The notes: generated by a model not told the origin, from the sequence alone. DNA of 64,000 bases from Caprella mutica (GCA_947561585.1 CANNZV010000129.1:124001-188000); one strand, 5' to 3'. Numbered from the stretch's first letter, positions 1 to 13,552 are shown. A program made the numbers and translations.

Positions 1-806
1 AACGAACTGTTTTAATTTGCCATCAATATATAAAATATTTAACATTTCATGTGTCTAAAATAATTACCAATTTGTTCTAATTTAGATTGTTTCACTTCCT
101 CGTTGATATTTAGTGGGTAATTATTTAATGTTTTAAATGCTTTTTAATTATGATTGTTTTTAATTCTATATTTAATATACAAAATGGATTTAAAGTGAAG
201 ATGTGATTATCTTCGAATAATAATCTTCAAAATACGAATTTTTTGTGTCCTCTACGATTTGAATAAAAATATTAATTTAATTTTTTTTTTTAAATTTAAA
301 AAAAAAAAAATTTTTTTCTAATTTCTATATTACTTAGTATACTTTAGTGATATAACATGCTAATAAATATCTATTTCAATTAAAATTATGTTGTGTACAT
401 TAAATATACTGTTTACATATCATTTATTCATACACTATAATACAGAGTATAATAATCATGTAGAAAATATGACGACCTAGTTTTAAAATTTCTTTTCATA
501 TTTCCCATCGTTCCATTTCAATTTGAAAACAGTCGTGTGCAAGTTTCCAATGCGCTTGACTGTATAGAAGCTACTACGTGCGCTCATTTTCACGCACTGC
601 GAAGGCTTTTCCGGTGAAATTTGTTTCTTTTTGCCCGTTCGATTTTGACAGTGAGAATTGTAGTGTTATAGTTTTTTACTTTTCTAAAAAGTTAAATAAC
701 ATTGTAGGTAGTTAAACATTTTGAATATAAACTTTTTAAAACACATTTATTAACATAATAGTTACATTCGTGAGACACCTATTTTCCACACATCTTTTCT
801 CCATTA

Positions 807-1026
807 CAGTAGAACTCTTCTATAGTGAACTCCCCTATAGTGAATTTAGAGTCCTCAGTAAGAGAACTATCCTGTATAGTGAACAATTTTTCTTCAGTCT
901 GGGATAAAATGGCCATTCGTTTTCTTAAACTGATGGCCATTTATTGCAGACCAAAGAAAATTTGCTCATTATTTAGGGTAGTTCTCTTACTCAGGACTGT
1001 ACGTTCACTATAGGGGGGCTCTGGCG
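807..1026. mobile_element. Palindromic pogo-like MITE, copy 1
   Basis: Begins cagtagaactcttctatag after TA and ends in the complementary arrangement before TA at 1027. Almost the whole element is an inverted repeat: the left arm has tagagtcctcagtaagagaac and the right arm its complement. TA flanks and a CAGT start fit pogo/Tigger-derived MITEs. Confidence 0.7.
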
Positions 1027-1199
1027 TATATTGAAGTCGAATAACTGTACCGATACCTCTTTGTAGAAAGATAACACCTGTTATTGCCTGCGATGTAATT
1101 CACATGAGGGTTGTGTACCTACCTATACAGTTATCGTCTGTTTCAATTGCCTGTACTTATCGGAAAGAGAAAGTCTAGATGGTTTTCTCACCTAAATAC

Positions 1200-1399
1200 C
1201 ACCTTCACTCCACCTATTCCACTAGTCACACCGTACGGTCGCACGAACGCACGCCCCACCAATCAGAAGGCGCGCGTAGTAATACAGTGACGTGGCTTAG
1301 CCAATGGGAGGGGCTGTATGTGCGTGTGTAGGTTTGTGCCCTTGCTTCCCATTGGCTGAGAAGATTCTTGTGGTTGCCAAGGCCACCTTATCAAAAGAT
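1200..1399 (+). promoter_or_regulatory. Candidate promoter / non-coding first exon
   Basis: A locally GC-rich patch in AT-rich DNA with CCAAT boxes at 1259-1263 and 1301-1305, an inverted one at 1351-1355, and a gtgacgtgg CRE-like half site near 1288. A consensus donor (gat/gtaagt) follows at 1400. The ATG at 1304 is open to the donor but in the wrong phase for Fas3 exon 16813, so any link to Fas3 is inference. Confidence 0.3.
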
Positions 1400-1718
1400 G
1401 TAAGTTTTCGATGCGTGTCCTGTTATCGCAGTACTTGTTTAAAGGATACAGAGGGTAATTACGGCAGTAGCTTTCATAATATTGACTTCAGCTATTATAC
1501 TTATCAATTCCATCCTTGTATATTGTGAAGGGAGACTTGTATTTATTACAGTAGATGTGTATTTTTAATGTGTAGATCTGAATATTATAGTTTGCCCTTA
1601 CTTCGGTGATGTTTTGAGTTTTTTTATAATGTTTTGTTTTGACATTTTAATTTCCTCATACCGAAAGAGTAAATAATACAAACAATTTGTTTTTGTTTGC
1701 AAGAGAATAAAATTAGTA

Positions 1719-1921
1719 CAGTATAACTCCTCTATAGTGAATCTAGAGTCCTGAGTAAGGAGCTATTCCGTATAGTAAACAAATTTTCTTCAGTCTGCCA
1801 TGATTGGCCATTAGTTTTAGAAAACTGATGGTTATTTTATGGCAGACTATAGTAAATTTGTTCACTATACGTGGGAGCTCTCTTACTCAAGACTCAACAT
1901 TCACTATAGAGGAGTCTTCTG
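1719..1921. mobile_element. Palindromic pogo-like MITE, copy 2
   Basis: Starts cagtataactcctctatagt after TA and ends agaggagtcttctg before TA. Same arms and same centre (an inverted gttttagaaaactgatgg region) as copy 1. Confidence 0.75.
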
Positions 1922-2397
1922 TATTATACTTAACATTAACTCCTACAGTGAAGAACATTCATAAGATATATAATCTCAATTAAATTATTAATGCGGATTA
2001 TTCATATATAAAGCACTATCAAACATTAGTCTATGAACTAGTTTCAGTCTGTTGGGATAATTGACTTAATTCTCAACCTTCCACTGAAACTGTCGCATAC
2101 ACCACGACTCTATTTACCTACCCTGTACTTACTGAATTAAAGAACTCAATCACTATAATCAGTCTTTATTCCTCAATTCTAATTATCCAATGGAAAGAAA
2201 AGATATGTGCCATAACGACATTCTTTCTTGTCAAAATATACCTAGTGTTGTGAAGTTTTATGGTAATTCTAGAGTTTTTATGGTTCACTTCATGGGTATA
2301 TACGAAGATATTTAGAAATGTATTTTTCATCCAATTATAAATAATATATCAATACGTCAAAAAATAGTTCTATTATTTTTTTCTGGTTTAGCTACAT

Positions 2398-2645
2398 ACC
2401 AAGTGCTAATTTCTTCTAGATTACATGCTAAAAAGTGCTATTTTCCTCTGGTTCTCATGCCAAATACTGCTATTTTCCTCTGGTTCTCATGCCAAATACT
2501 GCTATTTTCTACTGGTTTAGATGCTAAATACTGCTATTTTCTACTTGTTTAGATGCCAAATACTGCTATTTTCTACTGGTTTAGATGCCAAATACTGCTA
2601 TTTTCTACTGGTTTAGATGCCAAATAGTGCTATTTTGCCAAACAA
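2398..2645. repeat. Minisatellite, about 32-bp unit
   Basis: About seven copies of a unit containing ctgctattttctactggttt; unit edges drift at the 5' end. Confidence 0.75.
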
Positions 2646-2808
2646 TGCTACTGTGCAGTGCTATTTTCATCAGACTTCAAATACACACTTCCATTGTTCA
2701 TTGGTAGCTTTTTTTGTTCTTTCCATTGTCACTAGCGACAATTGATGCTTTTATTGTTTTCTAAAGCTTTGCATTTCACACGAAAAAACAGAACCAAGGT
2801 TGTACTGG

Positions 2809-2975
2809 TAGCTTAGTGGTGAGTAGTGGTACACTGGTATTAGGTTGGTAGTTTAGTGGTACTAGATTGGTAGCGTAGTGGTATTAGATGGTACTAGATT
2901 GGTAGCGTAGTGGTATTAGATGGTACTAGATTGGTAGCTTAGTATATGACTAATTGTATTAGATTGGTATTGGTA
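2809..2975. repeat. Irregular ggtagcttagtggta repeat
   Basis: Repeated ttggtagcgtagtggtatta and gatggtactaga blocks; irregular spacing. Confidence 0.6.
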
Positions 2976-3390
2976 TTCATTTGGTAATATATATTTTTTT
3001 ATATAATACTAGATTGTTTTTAAATTTAAATAACTTCTTTAGGTATATTTTTTTTCAAATGTGCAATGAAAACTTTAATAAATCTTTTAAATTGAAGTCA
3101 AAGTTTAATTTTAATCTGAATATTACTAAAATTAATTAATTCAAAATGTTTTAACATTAGGTCAACGATCTCTACACGTTTCACGAAATGTAACCCCTAA
3201 TTAGTATTCCATGTTTCACTAATTAGTTTCATTAATAGAATTATGCCGTTACACCGTTATTAATTAACATGCATGTTTCTTACTGTTCGTGATTGACGCG
3301 TTGACTATTTAAAAGCAGTACAATTAGTAAAATCTCTCTTTGGAAATGTGAAATTTAGTAAACTGAAAAAATCATTACGGATATGTTTTG

Positions 3391-3477
3391 ACTGCTTCTT
3401 CTAGTCCCTTGTATTTAATTTCCTTTTGACGTCAACGATATGGCCTTTAGTTCCGAAGAAGACGTTAAACTCCTAAA
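3391..3477. repeat. Dispersed repeat with ttttgacgtcagcgat core, copy 1
   Basis: Shares ctgcttcttctagtcccttg, a ccttttgacgtcaacgat block and a gacgttaaac end with copies at 8875-9005 and 11540-11665. May be part of a SINE; no polymerase III boxes seen. Confidence 0.5.
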
Positions 3478-4127
3478 TTAATTAATTAATTGTACATATG
3501 TATCATTTTGTTTCAAAGTTCAATATACATTTCGTTTTTACTTTATATTTATTAGTAAATATTGATTTCGATTGAATTCAAATTGATCAATTTTAATTTT
3601 GTATATTGCATATACTCAAAATAAATTTGTAAATACTATTAAGAATTAAAAAAAATGTAATTATATTAAATTTCTAACTTAGTTATTATCCAATTCTACT
3701 TCTAAATCTTTTTAACAAATAATATGAGTGATATATATAACTAAAACTGGTATTCTCTTATTGACCACATTTAAATTTGTTTATTACATATATTGTATAT
3801 ATTAATTTGTATATACTATTAATAAACCATTTATATGAATGTATTTTTTTTTCAACATATAATATGAGTGTATATATAACAGCTAAAACTGGTATTCTTT
3901 TATCATTTTCTGTGTCAAAGGTCACCTGTGTTCAAGGCTCCACTCTATTTCCCTATATTATGTAACTATGTAAATTCCCTATATATTCTAAAACAGTTCC
4001 TACGCGCGCTATCTTCAGGGTTAACCTTAGTAGCTTTCTTACCTTTGGTTAGACCTTGTGACGCGTCAAACCACGTCACGAGACACCTGCTGTCACGTGA
4101 CGTGGAAAAAAAGGATATAAAGTTTAT

Positions 4128-4433
4128 TGTTACGAATTATCGGTCAGTACATCTTGTCATATAAGAAAAAGGATACATTTTTTTTATTTCAGTGGGTATC
4201 CATGATACATGCAGGTATCATGGATACCAATTTATATCTGCAGGTATCGTGGATACCTATTTATATCTGCAGGTATCGTGGATACCTATTTATATCTGCA
4301 GGTATCGTGGATACCTATTTATATCTGCAGGTATCGTGGATACCAATTTATATCTAAAATTAAAATAATTATTATATAGTTTTATCTTATAAGGTCGAAG
4401 ATGTGGAACTGACCGATAATTCATAACTTGCCC
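4128..4433. mobile_element. TA-flanked MITE of the GGGTAAGTT family with an internal minisatellite
   Basis: Ends carry acgaattatcggtcagt on the left and its complement on the right, with a gccc/ta boundary at the right end. The centre holds about five copies of a 29-bp unit containing gcaggtatcgtggatacc, itself near-palindromic. The open frame reading through the repeats is not a gene. Confidence 0.65.
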
Positions 4434-5924
4434 TATTTATTAGTCACATCAACAAATTGTTATTTTTAAAGTTTCTTCACAAGATCGCTCCATTAAACCC
4501 GTCACTTATTTTCTCATGATAAATAAAGTGTGATAAAACACGTAATAAAATGCGTCTTCAACTCTCCATTTTTGCTGTAAGGGTGAGAATTGTATGAATT
4601 AAGTACACATTTTGGTCTCTATTGCACTTGTGCTTTATGTAATCACTTCTTATGAAGAAAATTGTATGGAAAAGTGGAAGATGACATTTATTAATTTATT
4701 ATCTTTTATCTATAGGAAAATGTATCTTAAATTTTTTTTAATAGAAATAACGTAACCATATTTTAGTTTATTGAGTTTATTCTATATAACTAATAACTAT
4801 TATTTAATTAGCATTTTATCAGTAAATCAACAAATAGGGCCTTTTCCGGGTTTTTGCAGCCATTTTAGTCCCTTCAGATGCTTTAGTGGTATAGTTTAAA
4901 ATTTTATTTACAAGTTGTGATTTAAAAACCAGATCAAATTGTTAAGTTGTTTAAAAAATCACATCAAAGTTTATTTTAATGCAGTTATTTTGATGCCATT
5001 TTAATTACTAACCTATTGTAATTTTTCATCGGGTATACAATTCACATTTGGTAACTGGCACTTTTACCTACCATATCTATGACGTGATAGTTCTCCTATT
5101 TTTTACGCCTGTTTATACTTTACATCTCTACCAAGTCAATTAATTAGACTTATTAAGTTTGTGTCACCCATGCAAAGATCTAATTTCTATTCATGAAACT
5201 CGGCTCAAACGAGTAAAAATAATATCTAAAAAATGGTTTCATTTATGAAATTTTAGCTACTTTATTAGGAAATTTTATTTTATAAAATTTTAAAATATAT
5301 ATTTTTTACTATAAAAGTATATTTTATATAATTATATCAACACAGAGTATATTTCCTTCTATTGTGTTTTTTTATGAATACATAAATATATTATATATAT
5401 TATAGTAATTAGCAATGTAATATAAGTGATGTTTATATGGGATATGTAAAGTAGGACACAAATATAATAATTGTTACCAAGTGTCCCATATCGTTGTAGC
5501 TATACCTTATAGCGTGCCTATGTAGCTACCTCACATAGTATTTACATAGTTTATCCAATTTAAAGGATATACTAGGGAGTCCTTTTATCCCATAGTGCAG
5601 TTCTATAGAATTACTCACTTAATACAATTACATAGATAATGTTTTTACTATTAAATATTTCAGGAATGCAGTATTTTTCATAATGTTTTTCCGTCGTTCA
5701 GAGATAGAAATTCAACAATTCTAATGATTTGAATGTATTAAGTATCTTGTTTGTATAAGGACAAGTATATTTATATGTAAAAGTACAAAAAATGAATAAT
5801 TCATAAAGCCCTTTTATAATTTGCTAAAGATATATTTTTTATAGGATATTTACCTATAATAATGAAATAACTTAATCTAGCATTGTACCTAAAACTCTAT
5901 AGTTAACCCTATTGCACTATAGTA

Positions 5925-6300
5925 ACAATATATAGTATAGTGAGTCAGATTTAGTGACTGTTTTACTATAGTATAGTGACTGGTCTACTATAGTAACTAT
6001 AGTATAGTGACTGGTCTACTATAGTAACTATAGTATAGTGACTGTTCTACTATAGTGACTATAGTATAGTGACTGTTCTACTATAGTGACAATATTATAG
6101 TGACTGTTCTACTATAGTATAGTGACTGTTCTACTATAGTATAGTGACTGTTCTACTATAGTATAGTGACTGTTCTACTATAGTATAGTGACTGTTCTAC
6201 TATAGTATAGTGACTGTTCTACTATAGTATAGTGACTGTTATACTATAGTATAGTGACTGTTATACTATAGTATAGTGACTAGTCTACTATAGTAGTAGA
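5925..6300. repeat. Minisatellite, 20-22-bp unit (ctatagtatagtgactgttc)
   Basis: About 16 copies of a unit rich in the self-complementary ctatag / actatagt core, so the array can fold on itself. Units lengthen or lose a ctatagtaa block. Confidence 0.8.
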
Positions 6301-8874
6301 CGCTGAAAGTATAGTAACTATACTTTCACTGTCCTCTACAACAACACTGTAGTTATACAGGAGATGAAATCTTATCAGAAATCTATAGTCTGATTTAAAG
6401 CCTGACCCTCCCTTTTAACTAGGTGTGCTGTCCGATAAATAATACACTAGTGACTAGTTTAGCCGTTCTAGTGTACTGGTTATATTGTTTGTCTAGTGTA
6501 CTGGTGACTAGTTGTATTGCTTTGTTAATATACTAGAAACTATAGTAAAAATAGGTACGAAGTATTATTCCAAAAGTGTTGATTATGGTCATTTATTTTG
6601 TCCGACACACCCCTAACTGAAATAAATTAGTTTGTATCCATTTTGTTCTAGATGTTTTTTTGTCTGAAATAACGATGTATAATTAGACACTGTTTTTAAT
6701 TTACTTATATAGGATGCCCCAGAAGCCTCGTAGCTTTACGGGCCTTCATATTCTCCTTACATTTTTTCTTGGTAATTTTATTTTGAAACTTGTAATTTAC
6801 ACAATTGGAGCGAATCTTGGCGTTACAATTGTTTTGAATATTGTAAGGGAATATTTTGTTCAAATAAATTTAAAAAATAGTAGATCTGGTTATGTCTTCT
6901 TGGGTGTTTACTGTTTATATTAATATTTTATCGCAAAGGAGACTTCTTGCTAATTTTTTTCTAAGATACTTTAGCTGTACCAGGCTAAGTCTAGATTAAT
7001 CGCACGGTTCCACATTATCGAAGTATAAACTATATAATTAAACATTCTAACTCGTTATTTTAATTGGTAGAACAATTATGTTTGCTAGTAGCTAAACCTA
7101 ATATGGTTTCATTGTAATTTAAACAACATATTAAATATATTGCTAAATTTAGGCTAGAAAATTAACTATATTAGCAGCAATTGGAATACTCTTTTTTATA
7201 ATATAAATCTTATCGAATAGTACTATGTCGCAATATTTGGACTCTCAGTACTCCGAAAGTGCATATTAGGTCTTACTTTTAGAAATTCTTTATTTAATTA
7301 ACCCCCACTTTGCGAGTAATGTGAGTGTCCGAGCACTGTAACATCTCCTACTTAATTATCCATATACCTACTCATCTGATAAAATTCATAACTCTGTCCA
7401 TCTAAAATATTTACTTTCAACACCTAACTAATTTTCTTTGCATTTATATGCATGTGTGATGGTGATTGTTGTGATAGACAGCAGGCACACTCTGTCCCTA
7501 TCACTCTATTCACTGCCCCATCTCTTAATAGTGTCTATAGGCATTAACTTCACCATCCACAACTTCATAATTGTACCTCAGAAACAACGGTATCTTTGAT
7601 TTGCTCTGTCAGAGGAAAGTGTTATGCACTTTGCTAAGTGAGCATGTGTCGGTACAGTGATGTCAACTGTGATTCCATGTCATATTTAGAATATAACCTC
7701 CAAAGTATCATAGATACGATGTCGTATTTAAGTTGTAACCACCTCTGTATCATAGATACCATGTCATATTTATGATGTAACCACATTTATTTTGATGTAT
7801 CTTACATACCAGATTCATAGTAGCTATGGACTTATATTAATGCATTCGGATAATTTGAGATAGTAAAATGTCTTAACCGTTTTCTTTATTCTGTTCACTG
7901 TTTTGTATGAGATTGTCCACTTTCCTCAGTCACTATTGACTAGTCATGTTTAACGTATTTCTTTCTTATAGTTGTATAGTAGTTCAGTCTAACAGTGTCT
8001 ATTAATTCAAACCACTAATCGTTGAGAGTATACGTACGTACAGGGTTATATTTTTTCTCTCTAAAATGTATGGTAGGTATATGGGCTTGAAATCGGTTTA
8101 TTGCTTATGTTATTAATTCAAAATAGACTCGATTTAAATAATTTGAGTATTTGAACTTTTCATTTTGGAACACGGAAAATTGAATTAAATTTTTTCCTTT
8201 ACATTTTTTTCTTCATAATTTACTCTCTGTTCTCTCTCTTCCTTTCTTACCTTCCTCTCTCTTATCCATTACTCTTTTCTCCTCTTATCCACTTTTCCCA
8301 CTAAGTGTTCCCCTCTAGGCGACACCCCTCACTGACAGTTACAGTGACTCTTTGTACCCCTCTGACATTTCACTGGTTAACTTTATGTCCTCACTAACCC
8401 ATTTCCCCAAGTATTCTCACATCAGAAGTTCATTCATTAGCGACTGTCTGACCTCAAATTGACATACACTGCGCTGACTGACTATCCTCTTCATAAAAAT
8501 ATCTCTACCCTTTCACACGAGCGTTTTTTTCATGCCGCAGTAAAAAAAATTGTGGGTATAAACGCAATGATTGAATTAATGTATGTGTTTTGTATGTACA
8601 GTCTACACTTAGATTGGGCGTTTTTCATGCTGCATATTTGTTGAAAAAACGTCTTGTTTGAAATAGGGACTACCACTTTTTTCTGTGGATATATTGATAG
8701 TTACATTAATTCTCTAACATGTTGATGATAACTTGTTTGTGGTTGCTGATACCGAAGTAATATTTCACATTATAATGTGATTATTTACTCTATATAGCAT
8801 ATAAAGTGGTACTGTTGGTCTTAAGATGATACAGTTACGGAGTAGCTTTTCTGAATCCATGAGCATTGTCACCG

Positions 8875-9005
8875 AAGGTGGTAGTTGACTTTGTTCACGG
8901 AGTCACTTTCTTTTCTAACTGCTTCTTCCAGTCCCTTGTACTCAATTTCCTTTTGACGTCAGCGATTTGGCCTCTGGTTCTGAAGCAGACGTTAAACCCC
9001 TACTA
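8875..9005. repeat. Dispersed repeat with ttttgacgtcagcgat core, copy 2
   Basis: Longest copy. Begins with gttgactttgttcacggagt, shared with copy 3, and runs to gcagacgttaaacccctact. Confidence 0.5.
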
Positions 9006-10611
9006 AATTAAAAGATCTTTTAGGTAGCAACCTTTGTCCTTTATATCGCTTCTCCCTGTAACCTTTAAAGTTTGGATGCCTATAAGTCGTTGCTTCAAGA
9101 ATTTAGGGAATGTGAATATGCTCCTATGCTTTAAAGCAATCATTTTGTTTTGTTTATAACAATATTTTTCTATTAAAAAAAATAAAGATTTTTTTTTTAT
9201 ATAATTAACTACTTATTTGCAGTCATTAGTTAAAATAAAATAAAACACCTGTTTAAATTATAACTATGATATTAAACGAGTTCAATTTTTTCGAACACTA
9301 GCTTTTTATTTATATACTAGCGTACTTGCCCGTTAAGAATAACGTTATCTCAATTCTATAACTATCAAGATTTGTTTAATTTATGATCCGTGCCCTCAGA
9401 TTTAACTAAAGTTAACTGTTGAATTATGACTATAATATTAAAGCATAGACCATAGTATACAAATATTACGACAGAGTTTGTAAATAGTTCTTTAGAAACT
9501 TACTCTGCAGATCTTAAATAATTTTGAATTGAGTTAACGTAATCATTTATTCCACTCATACAAGAATTGGTAGTGTCTGTCAGACCACAGATAGACTGAC
9601 TGACTGACTGACAAATAAAGATAAGGAAACATATTTATGCGGGGTGATATTGGTATCGATACATTCAAGTTATAATCAAAGATGTGTTATCCAATTAATT
9701 GTACATTCATACCCACAAGTATTCCTATTTTGTTGTTAAATCGACTTTATTCTGTCTAAAAAAACAATGGAGATTTACTGGAATCCATATTAGTCATATT
9801 GTTTAATTTTTTTGTCACCACTTCTCTCAGTGCTCTTTTTCCTGGTATGTCTCATACGTTTTCCTGAAGTCACAGGTGAATCAAACAGGTATATAATTAC
9901 CCTACACCTCGTTCATACAAAGAATTCACTGTAGGTATGTACTATAGGAGGCAAAAGCTTCGAATTACTGATGGTTGATTTTGAATTTTTTCGTAATTTC
10001 AATTTGAGACGAAAGTTTTTACTTAAAACAAAAAACGAGTGGTTAATTTTTTAAAATTTTAATTTGGTACCATATTTAAAAACCGAGAAACTATCACTAT
10101 TAGTTGTTTTCCCGGTGATGTTAATTAAAGGTGTTCAGGTAACTTTTTACGACACTGTACCTGCATAGGCTAATTAGTCCTATTATGTATCGGTCCTTTG
10201 TGTATCTTTGATACAATACAGTTAGTTAGGAATGTGAATAGGGGACTGTATAGAGAGCTACTCATTAGCTGCATCACTGATACCAAACTCTCACATCTAG
10301 GATACCAAACTCTCACATCTATGGTACCGCATCCTGAAATATTATTCTGGCCACTTTCTACTTAATTATTGCATCATGGTTTTTATACGTTATATTTTAT
10401 ATAAAAATTGTTCTGTGGGGCTAGCTGTATGGTTCAGAAATTTGGTGGTGCTCTGAATGGTTCTGTGGTTCTCTGTCTGGTTCATTGAGCCACTCCAGTC
10501 ATCTGTTGTCGTCACCGTTCCTTCCTAACGGAACTGTTTGAGCTAACAGTGTCTGTCGTTGACTTTATTGTCTAAGTGATATAATTTGATGCGATATAAT
10601 ATAAATAGTGA

Positions 10612-10675
10612 TATCATTTGACACAGTAATGTTTGACACAGTAATGTTTGACACAGTAATGTTTGACACAGAATA
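10612..10675. repeat. Short tandem repeat, 15-bp unit
   Basis: Four copies of tttgacacagtaatg. Confidence 0.7.
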
Positions 10676-10814
10676 GTTGTCTCTTAATTGACACACCAAA
10701 GTGTGTTGTGAAAGAGAAAATGTTTCCGTCGTTCTTCTAAACCTGTTTTTTATATCCGTACGCTTGTGACTAAATTTTCCGCCCACTTAACTTACTCTGA
10801 CGCCTGAGATCTTT

Positions 10815-10975
10815 TACACGATGCGTCATGATGTGACGCAATGTCACGATGCGTCATAAGTGACGCATGTTACGATGCGTCATAAGTGACGCAATGTCAC
10901 GATGCGTCATGATGTGACGCAATGTCACGATGCGTCATAAGTAACGTAAAGATTAAGATGTGTCACTGTGACGCA
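10815..10975. repeat. Array of inverted TGACGCA / TGCGTCA motifs
   Basis: About six units in which gatgcgtcat is followed by its near-complement gtgacgca, with tcac spacers. Each unit is palindromic and resembles bZIP (CRE-like) sites; function unknown. Confidence 0.7.
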
Positions 10976-11349
10976 ATAATTTTCAGTTTATCATTTCGTC
11001 ATCTGTGATGTAGAAGGTTATTCGTCAGAGATGCTGGTAGAGATCATCCAGTTATGTCTTCTTCGGGATTTGTTTGTTTCATAAATTCATTAAGTTTGAT
11101 TTTAAAAAAAATCAGGATTGGTAGGATATGGTAGAAGGGTGATTTTTAAAATTATTTTTAACTATTAAATGATTTTATTTATTTTTAGATAATCATGTTT
11201 ATTTGTCTGATCTATTCAGGATAATTCACAAATTTATAAAATAGGGAAGAATATATGCGAATGAAAAACTATATAATTATTATACTTAGATAAATCTTTT
11301 AATGGAAATATAATGAATTTCTTATGTGTTCTTCCATGAGCATCATCAC

Positions 11350-11530
11350 TAGGGTTGTGACAATATGCATTTAAAATCATAGATATTAAGAATATCATAG
11401 TCGAAATTAAATGGTATCGAATACTATGTACCGCTGGACGCTGGTTTAGAACGATTGAATAGTCTTTAATTCAATCCGTCTATAATGTTCTCAGGATCTA
11501 TGATTTTAAACGCATATTGTCACAACCCTA
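11350..11530. mobile_element. hAT-like MITE with TAGGGTTGTGACAATATG ends, copy 1
   Basis: Terminal inverted repeats tagggttgtgacaatatg and its complement, 181 bp, flanked by 8-bp direct repeats atcatcac / agcatcac (7 of 8 match). An 8-bp duplication is the mark of hAT-type insertion. Confidence 0.75.
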
Positions 11531-11539
11531 AGCATCACT

Positions 11540-11665
11540 AACTGGTGGTTAGTGACTTTGTTCATGGAGCCACTTTCATTTCTGACTGCGTCTTCAAGGT
11601 CCCTTGTAATCTAATTTCCTTTTGACGTCAGCGATATATTCCCGAGTGGTTAAACCTCCTTTATA
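11540..11665. repeat. Dispersed repeat with ttttgacgtcagcgat core, copy 3
   Basis: Begins gtgactttgttcatggagcc and ends in a diverged gtggttaaacctcc. It directly follows the hAT-like MITE copy 1. Confidence 0.5.
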
Positions 11666-12857
11666 ATAACGATCTATTTTCATCTTAAATATAGTACACA
11701 CTATGCTTACTCTACATAAAGTAAGTTCCAAGTTAACGGACGGTTCCACATTATCGGACACGTAAAAAAATATTATTCAAATTTCTTAATTAGAAAAAAA
11801 AACAGTGTTTACTATATGTTTTTACGTGACCGAAAATAACACCAAATGCTTACTCTACATAGCTCTATCCCAGGCAAAAAGGAGTTATTCCTGGGATATT
11901 GAGGGAGTATCCCAGGATTGTAACTTCCCTGAGATATTTCCTTATTATCCCAGGAATAATTCCTTCTTGCTCTATTCATTCAATTTCTTTGGTTTACCAT
12001 ACAGTTTCTTAACCCCATGTAGCTATAAGGAAAATTTTAAGGTCAGCCCTGAATGCATGCGAGAGATGATGCCTGGTTCTAAACCTGTTCTAGTAACTAG
12101 TCGTACTGGTTTGTGTAACTAGGTGAGCTATGCGTGATAGCCAAACATTACTTAATTTGAATTGTTAGTGGTAAGAAATTTCGTGTTTTCAGATCTTGCT
12201 CTTGTTTTACAAATAATTAGAGCTATGCGTGATATTCTAACTTAATTTGAATCGTTAGTGGTAAGAATCTTAACTGTTTTCTTAACTTGCTCTGGTTTTA
12301 AAAGCGAATTATTAATATCTGATTGAAATGACTAGCTACAGAATGAAGTTATTTGTACTGATATATTTTTTTAAGGATAACTAACTCGGACCAACCTTTA
12401 AATAGTTGACTATCTTTTATAAACAGCTTTGAATTTGCTATTAATTTCGGTGCTGCAATTTAATCTATTATAAGATCCCTATTATCCAACTTTTTACACT
12501 TTAATTAAATCTCTTGCATTTGTTGAAAGGTTTCATTTTCGGTAAAAAAAAATGTTTTTTTCCATTAAAAGAAAAAATTTGTTTCCATTGGAGAAAAAAA
12601 TTATTTTTGTTTCCATTAAAAAAAAATGTTCTTGTTTCCATTGGAATAAAAAAATTCTATACTTAATTATGAATGATCTCTTCTTGAAGAAATATGGTCA
12701 CATTTGTATTTTATTTATACAATTTTCAATTAATTTGGTGATGTACTTTTATAACATAGTAATTATAATCATAAGATGTTATATTCTGATATATTCTCTC
12801 CGTAAGATGCTATTTACAATGACTACTCAATATAATGATTATAATAAATTCTATCTA

Positions 12858-13032
12858 GGGTAAGTTCCGAATTATCGGTCAGTTCCACATCTTCGGTCGT
12901 ATAAGAAAAGAAAAACAATATAAAAATAGCTAATTATTTTACTCAACCAATCCTAGTGAAATAATTATCTTTATATTGTTTTTTCTTATATGTCCGAAGA
13001 TGTAAAACTGACCGATAATTCGTAACCTACCC
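12858..13032. mobile_element. TA-flanked MITE of the GGGTAAGTT family, intact copy
   Basis: 175 bp. Inverted ends gggtaagttccgaattatcg and the complement with aacctaccc; TA on each side. Arms of about 55 bp include ttccacatcttcggtc. Confidence 0.75.
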
Positions 13033-13552
13033 TACGCCATCTAGCGGTAGGGAAGTTCACTACATCCTGTCCAGTGCTACTGCGCTACAACTCACTACTC
13101 TACTACCTACCTACTCACTCACTCACACTCTTAACTCACAGTTTATTCACCTTTCTTAAACCCCCACTGGAGCATCCCCCCCCCCTGGATTTACCCCCCC
13201 CCTGCACACACACAAACATACAATCACACACGCTTGCAGTTCACATCTTTGTTGTTGTTCCAGCTCTGATATACACTATATGATTTTTTTTCTGAAACTG
13301 TTATTATTTCTGAAGATTTCCTGTCTGTGATATCGTAGTTACTATTTTCCGATCAAAAAATTAAAAAGCTACTGAAAAATTATTTAAATAATTTCAGTAT
13401 AGAATAATATCCAATTACTGTAGTTATATCTAAATTAAAATATATTTTACGTTCAATATATCTGTTTTAGGTTCTTGAACATTCTGTTTATTTTGATGTT
13501 TAGTTTCAGCATCCTCATTATTACGAGTTTATTAAGGGACAGTTAAACTAAC

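Noticed and set aside
1304..1528. 74-codon frame MGGAVCACVGLCP as the Fas3 signal peptide
   Set aside because: It lacks a proper hydrophobic core after the start, and the donor at 1400 leaves in phase 0 whereas exon 16813 needs phase 1.
11805..12122. 105-codon frame on the plus strand
   Set aside because: Overlaps an inverted-repeat element (tatcccagg), has no family resemblance and no coding-like composition.
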